Shown here piece by piece: positions 15,301-28,560 of a DNA stretch of 64,000 nt (its first letter is position 1; the number at the start of each line of letters is the position of its first letter). Below the pieces are notes generated by a model. It had not been told where the DNA came from, made no database searches, and saw nothing but the letters and a program-made list of their open reading frames with translations. The stretch lies in NCBI RefSeq assembly GCF_040807025.1, contig NC_090951.1, forward strand, positions 1,550,001-1,614,000, read 5' to 3'. A program made the translations under genes and the position numbers. This DNA is from Struthio camelus. Lineage: Eukaryota; Chordata; Aves; Struthioniformes; Struthionidae.

Positions 15301-16827
15301 TTAAGCCAATATAAACTGGCACTGCTGCTGAAAGAAATAGTCCCACCCTTCCCCATTGCTAGTTTTCACACGTCCCTTCCTTGTGCTAAAACAAGCCTTC
15401 ATGAAATCACAGAGTAAACATGATCAGGATACTGATCTAGTCAAAACTAACATTTTTCTTCCCTTTTTCCTCTTTTTTTTGTTGTTCTTTTTGTTGTTGT
15501 TCTTACAGGACAAGGTGAAAAGGAAGAAGGGGAAAGCGGAGTTAATTTTAACATGACAGTTCCCCACTCCAGTTCACCACACGGCTACATAAAGGTTGGC
15601 AGCAGCAAAACAGCAAGGAAAAGATAGGATGCAAAACTGCTTCAACGCAACTAGTGTGGATACATGTGGGCTTGAAGTGCTCATGAAGTTACAGCAAATG
15701 AGTAAAAATCTGGAAGATAAAGTATTTAAATACTTAAAGGAAAATATTCTCTTTCCCTATGTACGAGTGAAAAGGGATAACCCAAAGGGGGACAGGGACT
15801 AGACAATACAAGCATACTACCAAAACAGAAACATTTTTACAGGTCCTTCCCATCTATCAGATCAAATTTTGAATTAATGATACTTGTTTTGTCTGTTTCA
15901 AAGACCATTCACCTTAGGTCTTGTGCGCTTTTAAAAGTTTTGCCTAACATTTTTAAAGGAATACGAAAAAAAAGAACATCAACTGAAAAGGCTACAGAAG
16001 CCAGAACTTTAATGCGTGCTGATGGTACGTCCTTCTAAAGACATAACTCCGTCCGTCCAGGGAACTGGCCAACACATACCACAAGAAGAATTGCACTAGC
16101 ATAAGCTACATCTTGATTCACTGGGTTTTCAAGTATAGCTTGACTTTTAAGAGGAGGCAAGAACATTTTAATAAGTACACTAAAACTCTTTTACTTTAAT
16201 TTCAATAAACTGAGGTCCAAGCATTAGAAAACTTCAATGAAAATTATATTAAAAACAAAAAGATCCTTAATCTTACAGCTTCTCTCACTGCCATAATTTT
16301 TTTTATTTCCAAAAAACACAACGATCATAGCCGACAAACTTTCTAGACAGGTATTCATTAATCTGCAATCATCCCAATGTGAATGCAAGAATGCGATTCT
16401 GTTCACAGAGTTAGTTTCATAACTGAGGACGTAGAAATTATTGCCCATAATTCAGTCTGACTGCAAACAGGATTCTGAACTGCAGGATAACTATATTTCT
16501 AAAAGGACAGCAATTACAAAAAATGACATGCTCCTAACACACCCAGTTCACGAATGCATACTTGTAGCCTCCTCACCGCATTCAGAGCTTTCTCTTAATC
16601 TCATTAATTGTATTTATAAGTTAAATCAGAGCATTTTTTCACAGGATAAATTGTAAAACATACATTCATATTTTATGTAAAGCAAGGTGTTCTGATTATT
16701 AGATAACCATTAATAACTTTCCCTAAATCTAGCTAGAATCTTATACTAATATATCTTGCAGCAAAGAGAAGGGTAGCTTAATTATTCACTCTGTAAAAAG
16801 TGTATTTCATTTGTTTCAAATGTTAAT

Positions 16828-16853
16828 TTAAATTGAATTGCATTTCAATTTAA
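16828..16853. repeat. Small inverted repeat
   Basis: Ten-base arms TTAAATTGAA and TTCAATTTAA are separated by a 6-base spacer in AT-rich intron DNA. No function is evident. Confidence 0.6.
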
Positions 16854-18778
16854 CATCTCCTCAATCTTTTATTTTGTCAAAATACGAAAAGAAAGCTCTG
16901 CTTTAACCTCTTCAGAACCATTCACTGTTTATACCCCTCTGTTATATATGATTTTATTTGTCTCTTTACATCAAGAAATTCATTTTTGCCACTCTGAAGC
17001 ACCATACATCTTCCTCAAGACCTTTTAAAGCTCTGATGCCACATCAATGCCACTGGCATTACCAGAAAAAAAACAAAGGGAAACACACTCACGCTGCTAA
17101 AAAGTCTGTCTGTTTTAGGTAGGTAGAGGATCTCATTCAGACATTTCATTAAATGTAAAATGGTAAAAAATCTAGAGAATTCACAGTAGGATCGGTGAGT
17201 TTACAAGTTCTGCTTACTTAAGCATGAGTCCTTCAAGAAATGTAGCACCTTACATGGAACCTTTTTATTTTAAAAGTTCTACAAGATATTTTAACAATGC
17301 ACATTTTTCAAATTTCCTATATATTAAAAACTCATGAGAACAATCTTTTTTTTTTTTTTTTTTTAAATCAGAACAGCCTTTTTTCAGAACCATCTTTCCC
17401 TTCCTTTCTCGCTAGGCCTGAGACCTATTGGAATACATATATTCTAAATAACAGGATAGCCTTAAATCCCTTGCAGTAACACGAGAAGAAAAGAAATTAA
17501 AAAGTCTTTAGTGTATTTAAAAACAATTTAGAAACTATTACACGTCGATCAAGATCTCTGCACAGCACAACACAGACTCAGAGCACTTTGAGAAGCGTAC
17601 TTCTAGTCTTTAAAAAAAATTGGTTTCTTTTAACTTCAGCATTAATGACACATAACTCTAAATTAATAAACACATTCTGATTAGCCTCCCAAACTTATGA
17701 ATATTTTAATATTTCCTAGGTGAAATTAAACTTTGCTTAGCTGCCTTAATTTCAGTGTAGTAACAACAACAAACATTACATTTCTCTTGTCATATACCCC
17801 AAAACTGCTCCTGCCGGTTGTATTCTGGACAGACATTTTCATTAAACTATTAGCAGTGACTTTTCATATGTTAACTAAGAGCAATAGTTACGAGTTTGTG
17901 CAGCAGTCGGCACTTCCTCTATTGCACACCTATCCTTATTTCCATGCACTTGTCAAAACTAAAATTCACAAATCATGAAAACAGGCGGCATCCAGCTAGT
18001 TTACTTTTAACATTCCCGACATTCCCTTGTGGTCTTGGCTTTCCACGTAAAACTGATGCCATTTTACGACCCGCTCCCTCCTCCTGCTCATTAGTGTTCA
18101 GAGCAGCGGCTGCATCTGCTTTCAGCTCTCCGGCACCGTAACCCCTCGCCACTCTGAAAACTAACAGCGTAGTTTTGTTTTGTTGTGGGTTTTTTTTTTT
18201 TTTTTGGGGGGGGGGGGGGGGCTCTTTGCCAATTTCCAACCCAAACCTAGATTTTTTTTTTTTTCCCCTCCACGTTTTCTCCCAGGTCACTTGTTCCACC
18301 GAAACCCCTTTTCCGAGAAAACTTAATTCGCAGCTTCCGGGCGCCCGCGGGCCGCAGCGTGTCCCGGGGCCGGCGGGGGGCGGCGGCGGCGAGGCTTGTC
18401 CGCGGCCCGCAGCCCCCGCCGCAGGCCGGGCCCGGCGCCGGCAGGGCGCAGCGCCGCTGCCGGGGGGGGGGGGGTGAGGGGGGGGGCGGCCGCCGCCGGC
18501 CCCGCTCCCAGGAACCTGTCGGGACACATTCTTGAGGCGGCCGCGGCCCGGCCAGGAATGCGGCCGGGGGAGCCCGGCCGAAACCTCAGCCGCGGGGCTG
18601 GCGCGGCCCGCGCATCGCCCGGCTCCTCCCGAGCATCGCGGCGGGCCGGGCCGGCGGCGGGGAGCCCCGGGCGGCGGCGGCGGAGGCGCGGGCCGAGCCC
18701 CCCGCCGGCTCGGGCGGAGGCGGGAGGCCGTTAGCGGCCGTTTAACGGCGCAGGCAGCGCGGCGGCGGCCACACTCAC

Positions 18779-18851
18779 CCTTGGAGTAGAGCGACTTGGG
18801 GGACTCGAGGTCGAGGTCGGCGCTGAGCAGAGAGATGAAGTCCGAGGGCAT
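18779..18851 (-). CDS. NFAT5: NFAT5 coding exon 1 (N-terminal 24 codons)
   Basis: Translation from the ATG at 18,851 begins MPSDFISLLSADLDLESPKS and runs on to LYSK, the strongly conserved N-terminus of NFAT5 (TonEBP), the Rel-family transcription factor that drives the hypertonic-stress response. The exon ends with AAG G followed by GTGAGTG, a strong donor at 18,778 and a phase-1 junction. The split codon G|AT would give the Asp that follows in the vertebrate protein. Only this exon is present; the regulatory region, Rel-homology DNA-binding domain and transactivation region are encoded outside the window. It sits in a CpG island. The longer minus-strand open frames through this exon are GC-rich read-through, not alternative proteins. 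Confidence 0.96.
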
Positions 18852-19212
18852 CGCAGCTCCGCGGCCCGGCAGGGGCGAGGGGGGCGGCGGGAGGAGGGGG
18901 CCGGGCCGCGAGGGGGGCGCTGCTGCCTCCGCCGCCCCGCGGTGGGCAGGGGAGACGCCGGGAGGCGAGAGGGCGCCGCTCCGCACCTTCGGGCCGCCGA
19001 TCGAACCGGGCCGGGCCAGACCGGGGGCTGCGCGCGCGCCGTGGGCACCGGGCACCGCCACCCGCCGCCGCCGCTGACAGGAACCCGGCTGCTGCCAACC
19101 GAACGCGCCCGACCGCCCCCTCCGCCGCCGCCGCCGCCGCTCCGCGCCTGCGCACGCCGCGCGCGCGCTCCGCGGAGGGGGCGCGCACCGGCCGCCCCAG
19201 CGCCGCCGGCCC

Positions 19213-19350
19213 GCGCATGCGCCGCCGGCGGGCGGGCAGACGCGCCAACGGAACAGCCCGCCGGCCCGGCCCGGCGCGCATGCGCGGGAGGGGGAGGCCG
19301 CGCGGGCGCGCTCCGCCGGCCGCCTCCGCCAGCGGCGCACTGCGCATGCG
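19213..19350. promoter_or_regulatory. Cluster of NRF1-type palindromes
   Basis: The perfect palindrome GCGCATGCGC occurs at 19,213-19,222 and 19,276-19,285. A near copy (TGCGCATGCG) is at 19,341-19,350, and a further TGCGCACGC half-type site lies near 19,147. This is the consensus for NRF1 (nuclear respiratory factor 1), a usual activator of CpG-island promoters. The sites lie 360-500 bp upstream of the NFAT5 start codon. The match is seen directly; occupancy is inferred. Confidence 0.7.
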
Positions 19351-19869
19351 GCGTGGCGCGGGGCCGCGCGGGAAGGGGAGGAGCGCGGCGCGGGCGGCGC
19401 GCTCGAGCTCTGGTGCCTACGCGCGGGGGGTGGGCGGGCCGCCGGCTGGAAGAGCCGCCGCGGTGGCGGGGGGCGCGGAAGCGTCTAGAAGGGCGGGGGG
19501 GGAGGGGAAGGGCGGGGAGAGGTGCGGCCGGGGGCGGCCGCCGCCGCCGCCGCCACGGGGAGGCCACGAGCGGGGTCGAGGCCGCAGGCCAGGTGTGGGG
19601 CGGGCATAGCGGGAGCGGAGGGGCCCGGCGGGCCGCCTGAGGGGGCCCCGCGCTGTCCTGAGTGAGCGCGGCGTCGCCGGCGCCCAGACCGAGCCAGGCC
19701 CCGGCTCGGCCGCGGCCCGCTGGCAGCTCTGGCCGGGGGCGGTTGTCGCGGCCCGGCCCGCCACAACGTGACGCGATGCGACACGACGCCCGCCTGGGAA
19801 GCTGATGGTTCGCGTTGACCCCTGTTCGCATTGTCCCCAGGAAGGAGGAGTTATTTCCAGGCGAATCAC

Positions 19870-22800
19870 AAACGCGGGAAGTAGCGTCAGCGGGGCGCTT
19901 TTAATTAAATGAAACGGAGGTGGTATGCGTCCGAAGAAAGAAGTGCTCCGGCGCTAGGTAATCCGGAGAACTTGAGAAGTGCTAAAGTCCATATACGTGA
20001 AAGGTGAGGGAACTTGGAGCCCCTCAGTCAAGCCCTGTTTCCCTGAGTAAGAAAGCGTGGGAAGGGGGAGGACATAAGGAAAGGTCACCGAGGCAGATCT
20101 AAAATTACTGTTCCAGGGCGATAAAAACTTGCTTTTGTAACAGAGGAAGCTTAGGAAACCAAAAAGGATTACACTGTTTGAGTGAATGCAGGTGTTAGAC
20201 AAATAAACTTAAGCTGTGAAAAATGAGGAAAGGCAAGGTTGTGAAGAGCTGATGCGTACCTCCAGCCTCTTTTCCGTTGGGGAACTGTGTCGCCGAAAGA
20301 CTTGCTCGTGTCCTTTCTGCAAGCCTGCTTGTGGGCACAGCCGCTCTCAGATCCGTACGTTGCTCTCCAAGAGCACTGCAACTCTCTCAAACCTCCCCGC
20401 GCTCGTATCCGCAGAGCTTCGTCAGGCTCCCCCTCGGCATCGCCTCCTTCCACATACAGAAAGGCAGCCCCGTGCCGGGCGGCGCTCTCGGCACGCGTGC
20501 CCTTGTGCCTTCAGCTTTGCTGCAGTGAGAACAGTTCCTGCATAGCCGCTGCTACCCGTGTAAACCCTGCAGAGACTTCTGTCTCTCACAAAAACCTGCT
20601 TCTGATGGAGTCATCTCTTGAGTCACTGAGGGTTTGGCTGGTGAGAACCGTCCTCAAGTATGAAACCGGTCTTGAGTCCGCAGTGCAGGTGTTACCAACG
20701 CCACTTTCCCTCTTCTTCTGTCCTCCAGCACCTTTTGTGGTACAACATCAGTCCAGTTTTACCGCTGAGCTTTCACCAAATCAGGTGATTTTACTTGTGG
20801 TTTCTCATATTACAAAACCAGTGCTGGCCAAACGATGGTGTGTTTGAGGTGTGTGGAATAGCGTTTCCACCTTTCAGCTGCTCGCCACTCTCTAACTGGC
20901 CACAGAAAGTGGCTTCGGGCAGTCTTTTGCCTAGCATATTCACCAGATGTCTGAATCTTCAAAGGTGAGCTCTCAGGAGTAGTGTTTCAATGCTTCAAGC
21001 ATTGGGATTTTGTTCTGCCATTTTAGACCAAGGAGGGCACAAAGACGCTCCATGTGGCATTCCCATTTGGCATGACAAATGCACGTTATCCAAGTTTCAC
21101 GGCCTTGCGGAAGAACGATGACCGCTGTGCGGTACACATTTAGTTTTATTTGAAGTTGGATATCTCCTTCATTCCAGACATACTGATATAATCTCCCAAG
21201 AGCTGTGCTGGCTTTCTCTATCCCCTGCATGACTTGGTTGTCATTTGTGGCGTTTAGCCAGGGCATGGTGCTGAAGTAGTAGAATAGTCTACAGATTTCG
21301 GTACTGATTAAAGGCTAATTTGTAACCAGACTCTACCCTCTTTTTCTACTGTATCTCCTATTTATGCCCCAGTTACATAGTTACTGTTTACAGTTTTGCA
21401 GTTCTTGTTCTGCATACGTAAGGATTTGTTCAGTAAAGATCTCCATATTTTTCTTTAAAAGTCACCTTGTTGCCTGTCAAGGCAGCCAGCATGTACATGA
21501 CAGGGTAGTGCTACAGTAGCGCCTACAAACCCTGCCCTGCGGATGCCGTCAGACTAGTGTAATGCCTGGTAACCAGCTCACTGCACCAGACTAAAACCAA
21601 GCGTGGGGCTTGGAGGTGGTGCTGTGCGTGCATCACGCTAGAGCAGAGGTCTGCAGGACCTTTTCCTCGGTCGTTGCAGCCTGGCTGTGGCTGCTTCGTT
21701 TCCCCAGGAGACCATGCGTTGTAGCATTCCACGATTCGGATGCCGCTTCAGTGTGGTCAGTGGTGTTCAACAGCACAATGTATTTGTTTTCAAATGTATT
21801 ACTTCATCATGCCTAAAAGAAAATTTCTCAGGCTAAACCCACAAATAAAGTAAGGTGTTTTTCCTTCCTTCAAAATAAATAAGTGAAATCCCTGGGGACA
21901 GTTCTAGGTGTTTGCATGTTTCCATACAAAACAACAAAGGCGCTCATGCATTTTGTTCAGAATAGGTTGTTAAGGCCTCCTGGACAAATCACCCTAGCTG
22001 TTTTTTGTTGCCAATAGAAGCTGTGATTCTGGCTATTAGAAATGCCAAGCAAGTTTCTCCACTGCCTGTGCCCAGTGCTTGCACAGGCCTTTTCCTCTGC
22101 TCTCATTGCTCTGGTGCCAAATGGAGCAGGCAGACAGCATCATGTGAGGGCATTGTTCGTTTGCTTCAAGCCAGACATGAATATCCTCTTGAGTTAAAAA
22201 TCTCCCGAAGGATTTCCCTGTAAAGTAACAGAAGGTGGTGTGCTGCTACGGGGTTCTGTGCAGCAGACTTGGACAAAAAAATCCTTCGCTCAGAGGAGAT
22301 TGGGAGCATCCAGATAGCAGTCCTTCAAAGTATTAATTCTGGACATGTTACCCGAGTAAAAAAATCCTTTTGTTAATGGAGCAAAGGGAAACAACATGAG
22401 GCAGAACTGGAATTAGAGCTGAAGGTGTTGCATGCACAATTTCTTTGGCCCATTAGCAGCTGAAAAATTGTATGCTATTTGGCCTGTCCGTGGAGTAAAA
22501 GAGAGAGACTGTGTCTTCCCTGTAATGGGCTGATGCCCCTAGAACAAGCTGCCAGCGATCCGGGCAGCTTCTGTGGGAGATGCATGTGTGAGCTGCTTGG
22601 TCGGGGTGACCACGAGCCACGCGTGTGCTAATCACAGCGCCAGAGCAAAGAGAGAGGCAATGGGATGCGGGTTAAGGGCGGGGGGCTGAAAACTACTGCT
22701 GGAGAAAGGCTGGAAAACACGCTCTTTGGAAAGGAGGGCTGGAGGCTTATATTGCTAACTTCGGGGTCCTTAATGGACCCATAAGCTTTGGATGCTGCAC

Positions 22801-25800
22801 AAGGCGCGCAAGTGTTGCATTTAACTGTTGTTGGTTGCTGCCAACTGGTTTGTTGTCCTGAAAAGCCACCAGTTTGTTTCTGTGCACAAGTAGGAAGTGG
22901 CTGTGAGGTCCAGGCAGCAAGGCTGTAAGGATAAGCGCTACCTGTTGTATTGGCAGGGTGTTAATGAGCTCTACTGGGAGATACCAGCACTGCTTCTCTG
23001 AATGGTTTTAAAATGGCACTCTAGCCTTGGTTTCCGGAAGCTGGGGCCTTTTCTGTAGCTGGCCAGTAAAAGATGAAACTACTGTTGTTGTCCCATCATC
23101 ACTGTAACCTGATGTTACGGAAGGAGGTAGTTGTGCCCTGCTCTGAACCACATATTTTCACCTCCTCTCCATGTCTGGCACCAGAGCTCCTGCAGTGCCT
23201 TGGTGAATGGTATTAATAAAGTAGTCTGCCTAAAGAGCCAGTAATTTTATGTGAGGTTGTCTTGCGATGAGGACCGTTTCCCAGTTGGCCCCGTCCTGCT
23301 CTGCGCCAGCACCGGCCTGGGTAGGTCGTGGGGCTGCACAGCCAGCAGCGCCGGCCGAGGGGGCCCGTCGGTCTCAGGGCAGCCACCCACGCTCAGCTCA
23401 GCTTAGAGTGACTGGGGAACTGCAGCCGAAATGTCTGAACCTTTAGGCCACCTGAGAATGTGAAAACCAGCAAAACAATTTGCTAAACGTGCTAATGCTA
23501 TCTAAGTGATTGAAATAAGGTAAAATATCAGCTATAAATCCTATAAAGAAAGAATTTTAAAGAGTGAGTCCCAATGTATTATTGTGCTGAACTGCATTAG
23601 GGTCTTGTATAGCTGTCAAAAAACATGCAGGAGAAAAAAGGAAAACTGAATGTACATAGTACTGTACAAATTAGCAGGCTCAGATTATATGACTGTGGAT
23701 TTAAAAGGATTAGCTGATAAATTTACTGAACAACTGGCAATTATTTTTATAAAGTCATGGGAAGTTTAGAGAGGAAAAGATGTGCAGTAGTCATGTTAAG
23801 AAGGGCAGAAGGAGAAGATTCCTCACCCCGGCAGGAAACACTTGGGCAACCACGTTCCTGGAGAGAGGTCTGAATGCGTCTGCGTTTGCGGGGTGAAAAG
23901 GAGGCGCAAGAAGCAAATGCTCTGCCCTGCCGGGGAGGGGGCGAATAAGCTTCCCCTGTGAAGAAAGAGGGCTACTTTGTACTGACATGAAGAAAATTAA
24001 ACTGTTGGGTAATTGGTCAGACAAAAATGTAAAAAACTGGGATATAATCACCTCCTATGCAAGGAAAGAGGAGAAACACAGGCTTTCTGAGAAGGTACCA
24101 CTAACAGCTGGTCTGGGAGAGAGAGCAAAAGCAGACCTGGCTCCTGAAAGGGGAGCGATTATAGATAGAGCAATTTTAGATAGAGCAGACAGTTTAACAG
24201 CCTTTGGGAGGCAAAGCAATTCATTAATGGCTGGAAAGATTGTACAGCACAGAAATCCCGAAGAAACCTCCGGCTCAGCAGCAACAGGCACACCATGACT
24301 GCGACGGGAGTACAGGAAAAGCAGCAGAGACAAGTTACCCCACTGCGACGGACTGCTTCAGCTGCAAATACCGCTGCAGGTGGCACGATAACGTTGTCCT
24401 TACGGTTGTGACCCAAACTTCTTAGATATCCCTGCCTGATGGAGATAAGCTCCGTCTGTGTCCTGTGGCCGCCGCTGCAGCCCAGTGGTCTTGCAGCCAG
24501 TCTACCAGCATTTCGGGCTTCCCGGGACAGGCCTGCCCTAGCTGGACACGGAGCGTGGGAAAGCGCTGCCAGCCCGTGCGTCTGGATGGGGGGCTGGCGG
24601 CACACCTGCAACTCAGGGAGATTAAAAGAAGTCTATTTTTGGAAATGGCTGAAGTCACAAGACCCGCAGGAAGGCTAGACCAATTCTTGCAGCTGTTCCC
24701 CACAAAAGCTTGCACGTCCCACGTGGCCACGTCTGAGAGCAGTTGGTTTGTGGAGAGCCTCGTAAAGTCCTGGGGAGGGCAGAGCTGGAAGAGCATGGCA
24801 GACAACACAGAATGAGGAGAAAAGTGGAGAAAAATGGAGTTAGAATCCCTTATGGGATGAGGCAGTAACAGCCTGATTGTTTTAATCCCTTCCTATGGCT
24901 TTCCCAACCTGAGATGAAGTTCCAAAGGGAAGTCGTGATAACAGATGGGAAAAAAGGCCAGGAATGACATGCTCGGAGATAGGCCCCTCGGTGCCCGAGT
25001 GCACAGAGAGCAGCTCATTATCTCTCGTGTGGGGGAGGTGGTGGGCAAAGGCCAAATTTGAGGAAAGAATAGATAATCTGCTCTTTGTGAAGGCGAGGCA
25101 GCCACATATAATTAGACTTTTTAATGACTGAATATGGTACAGAGAGCATGGAGCAGTGCCTAGCAGTGGGACTTGGTGCAATAACTGCACTGACAGAGGT
25201 CAACAAAACACAGGTACAAGGTTTACTGGAGTCCATACGAGTCCATTGGAGCCATAAATTGAAGCATGGCTAGCTAATCAAGAGCTGTGGGCAAGCACAA
25301 GCAAAAACTGCTCCTCTGGCGGCTCCCTAGCATGTAAAAAAGCAATGCGGAGCATGCAGAAGAGTTATTGCAGGGGACGCTGGGATCGTACCTGCCTTCT
25401 CTTACAATTTTGGAATACAAGTTTTGAGTTACAGGATATGTTGAAATGGGCAGAGCAGCAGAAAGACACGGCACAGGCAGGTGAGCAGAAAGACTTTACG
25501 AGACAGCGCAGGAGGCTGCTGAGGAGATTACGCATATCCAGCGTTGACAGGCCGACCGAGGATACAGCCTTTACGTGAAAACAATAAAAGATGCCACAGG
25601 AAGCAGTGCTTCTGAGCAACCATCTCTGCAAACAAGCAAATCACGGCGCTTCCCTGCCCTTGGCAAGCCTTCAGACAAACAGTTGTTTCGGGGTGGTGCA
25701 TAATGAGGATATCCGAAAAACAAAATTCCAGCTGTTCATGCCCCAAGCGCACCAAGAAGAGGCCGTGCCGCGCCAGCAGGCAATGCTAGAGAGCACGGCA

Positions 25801-28560
25801 GAGGCCCCGGCGCCAGGTCGCTCCGACAGCGCCGGCAGGAGGCACCGTGCAGCGGCGCGGCCAGTGTGCCGCACTCCGGCCGCCGGCTAGCAGCAGCCGG
25901 GAGGGCTTACGGAAACCTGCTCGTGGGGTTCCCCGTGATGGACGTGCCCTCGCGCTGAGTCACGGTCGACTTTTTCAGGCTGTATGGAGCTTAAACTTCC
26001 TAGCATCGCCAAGTCCATCACGCAGCTTTGGGAGCGTCGTTCCAAGGGAGGAAAGCAGGCGCAGCAAACTGAGCCACGGCATTTCGACCCAGAGACCTGC
26101 CTGGGAGCCCCAGCCAGACGCTCTCGCCCAGTCCTGAGCCCAGACTGGTGGCCCCTTGGCAGCAGTGTGCAGCGATGACCCTGTAGACTGTATTCACGTC
26201 CCAGGACGGAGAAAATTTACCCATAAATGGGATGAGCCTGGTGAAGCATGGCAAAAGAGAGTGGTTTCACCGATTACCTTCACCAACCGCAACGTGAGTC
26301 AGGACCCTCGACTCCAGCCTCCCATGACTTGCCTGAGATCTGGCTCAGGTTTAAACTGCAGGTGTCAATAGCATGTGTAATGCAGCCTTTCCCCGGGTGC
26401 TCTCGGCGTCTCAGCGTGACGCAGTGCTGCCGCGCTGCGCGGGCCCCACGTGAAGCTCCGGTTGCGCTCCCTGTCCAGGACAGCAAGGGGAAGCAGAGGA
26501 GGGATTCACACCACTTTGCTCTCGAGGAGTGGCCGGCGCAGCCCGCCTGTGCTGGCAACAAAACCGACAAATCAGTGCGTTTTTTTCACAGACTAGCCCG
26601 ACTTTGACGCTTGTGTTATGTCACAAGTCAATGAACAACAAGAATGGCTATAAAGGACCTGGCACATCAGCACGTAGATTTGATGCGAGAGTACTGACAG
26701 GTTCCTCCGTCACTGCAACGGTGGGGGGAGACTTTCTGGTCCCATCTGACCTCTCAGACCTGCGCTTTGGTCTGTGCATTGCCAAATTTGGGACCGAGGT
26801 CTCAGGCCTCATGGTCAGTGTATACTAATGACCACTGACGTTTGTTCTGCGTTTTTCTGTGTTTTGCTGAGTTTTGAACATACTGTGCGTTTGGCTTTGG
26901 ATAAACATCCAGCGTGACTGGCCAGGAGTGCAGGTCTAGGCAGGTTCGCTGTGGCATTCCTCGCAGGGGCCTTTTCAAATGTCAGTTTTGGCTGATGGGC
27001 AAAATAAATTTTTAGTGTCGCAGAAGGGCAAACTACGAATGATGACTCCAGTGGAAACAGGGAGTACGATCATAACTGTGTAAACAACGGCAGCCGTGGG
27101 GGCCTGAATAACAAGGTAAAGGAAATATATGTTCCCTTTGGGAGCAGAAGGGTCACAACTGGGGGCGATACCCAGTTACTGGTTTTTTTTTTCCCAGTCT
27201 TCATTGTAGCAGAGGCTTCAAAAATAGCCTCACTTTGGGGATCATCCCGAGAGCCCGGGGCGGGTGAGTCCTTCCCGTCCCTCCCCTCCACGCACACGCC
27301 TGCAAGAGCCCTGGCCGAGGCCTGGAGATGCCCGTGCCGTTGGCGGCGGCGATCCTCCCCAGCCCAGCCCTCCCAGTTGGAAGGCAAGACAAAAGGGAAA
27401 GTCAGGAATGACCCCTCCGCTCTCCCAGCGGGGGTGGCCGTGGGCCGCCCCGTACGGAAAGCGGACGGGTAGTTAAAGCGCAGGGAGCGCAGAGCCCGAG
27501 CCCGGGCCAGGCCAGGAGGCATTCGGGAGCCCGTCTCACGCTCCTGCCTGGACGCGCGCCCCTTCCTTTGGGGATTACGATGTATGGGAAAAATGGAAAT
27601 AACATTTTAAAAACCCTAACCAATGAACTGCCAGACACTGAAACAGGGATAAATGGCCTGAAACAGGAGACTTCCCGCTAAAAATCCTGTATTGCATGTA
27701 ATTAAGGTATTTTCTCCCGTTACGATTAAGTTCTTCTCCCTACATAAGCAGCTGCCTAACAGCAGGTGCGAGTGGGAAGGTTTCTAAACCAGGATCATGT
27801 GGCTAAATTGGCAGGTGCATGCGTAATATTGCTAACTCCATTTGCAATTTCTGAATCCATGTAGGTGTTTTATTTTCTAACTGCGTTAGGAAGACTGTCA
27901 GAAAATAATTAGGCTCTGCCAACAGTTCCCCTCTTCCCAGGTTACTGCTTCCTGACTCATTAGAGCTGCTGAGGTTGGCAGGAAACTTGTTTTACAGTAA
28001 TTTCTGTTAGCAGTGTCCCTGGAGAAGCGACAACAGTGAGCACGTGACCGTGGCGCCAACGTCGTCCTCGTGACCGCGGCGCCAGCTCCCGCGAGCCATC
28101 AGCACTGCCACCCGCACACGCCGCGCCAACAGGCGCGAGCAATTCCTGCCTCTGTGTGACATGGGGGCCAGGAACCGCTGGTGATCCCAACTTACTTGGC
28201 TGCTGGTTAGTCCGTGTTATTTTTTACGGACTGTGTAATTTACTGATGTTCTGAATATTTGGCTGGTTCATAAGGATTGAAAAAGGAGGAAAGAGGGACC
28301 ATTTAAAACCACGGAAATGGGTCTTCTGTGGGGAGTAACACGAACCAGGCAAAGCCTTCTGTAAAATGCAGAACTGTTTCATGGAAACGCCGACTAACAG
28401 CAGCTCATAGGGACAATTTACAGGTATTTAGGTCAATAGAGAACTGTATAATTAAGCTAGTAACCTGCACAGGTGAAAAGGCCTACTTTGTCATAGTCGG
28501 CCTCGGCAACCTCTGTGAAAAATAATTAGGAATTAAATTCAGGTCCACACTTTTAGCAAA
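19870..28560. other. Intergenic DNA upstream of NFAT5, no gene recognised
   Basis: Mixed-composition DNA between the NFAT5 CpG island and the orphan GC-rich block. Apart from the reverse-transcriptase relic near 21.1 kb I recognise nothing. Open frames of 60-150 codons (for example 23,987-24,298 plus and 24,465-24,815 plus) overlap on both strands, lack splice-supported continuity and match no family I know. GC-rich patches occur near 25.8-25.9 kb and 27.2-27.5 kb. Confidence 0.6.
20955..21270 (-). mobile_element. Decayed non-LTR retrotransposon, C-terminal reverse-transcriptase region
   Basis: The minus-strand frame 21,266-20,973 reads like the segment after the RT palm in LINE-type polymerases: a GIEKASTALGRLY stretch, then QLQIKLNVYRTAVIVLP, then GRETW, then a LLGLKWQNKIP motif. 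Intact elements carry IGKAS.AFGRL, KL.VYRA.VLPTLLYG.ETW and LGI.WQD..P at these places. The YG box is damaged and the frame ends at once on either side, so it is a fossil. The family assignment is uncertain. Confidence 0.7.

Larger units (their letters stand above)
1..18778 (-). other. NFAT5: NFAT5 intron 1 (5' part, continues beyond the window)
   Basis: The NFAT5 exon 1 splice donor lies at 18,778 on the minus strand, so everything below it is first intron. The stretch is AT-rich, stop-rich in all frames and full of short A/T runs. I looked for the next NFAT5 coding exon (the segment after the conserved SLYSK/R peptide) in the minus-strand frames and did not find it, so exon 2 should lie outside the window. 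Mammalian NFAT5 also has a very long first intron. Supported contents are listed separately: a MIR-like SINE relic, a 143-bp direct duplication, a G18 run and a splice-bounded cryptic exon candidate near 1.4 kb. Nothing else recognisable was seen. Confidence 0.85.
18330..19780. promoter_or_regulatory. NFAT5: NFAT5 CpG-island promoter and 5' UTR
   Basis: About 1.4 kb of very GC-rich, CpG-dense DNA surrounds NFAT5 exon 1, with AT-rich DNA on both sides. It contains CCG/CGG trinucleotide runs (19,123-19,142 and 19,529-19,555), several GC boxes and NRF1-like palindromes. The 5' UTR and start site must lie on the minus strand above 18,851, but their limits cannot be set from sequence. Open frames of 100-366 codons on both strands are a by-product of GC bias. 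Confidence 0.85.

Noticed and set aside
1-18778. Search for NFAT5 exon 2
   Set aside because: No minus-strand frame matches the peptide expected after exon 1.
17973-19831. Several 100-455 codon frames on both strands across the NFAT5 CpG island
   Set aside because: Extreme GC bias removes stop codons. Products are Ala/Pro/Arg/Gly-rich and only the 24-codon NFAT5 exon 1 inside them is conserved.
23987-25890. Cluster of 60-150 codon frames considered as an endogenous retrovirus remnant
   Set aside because: No LTR pair, primer-binding site, or gag/pol/env motif could be seen.
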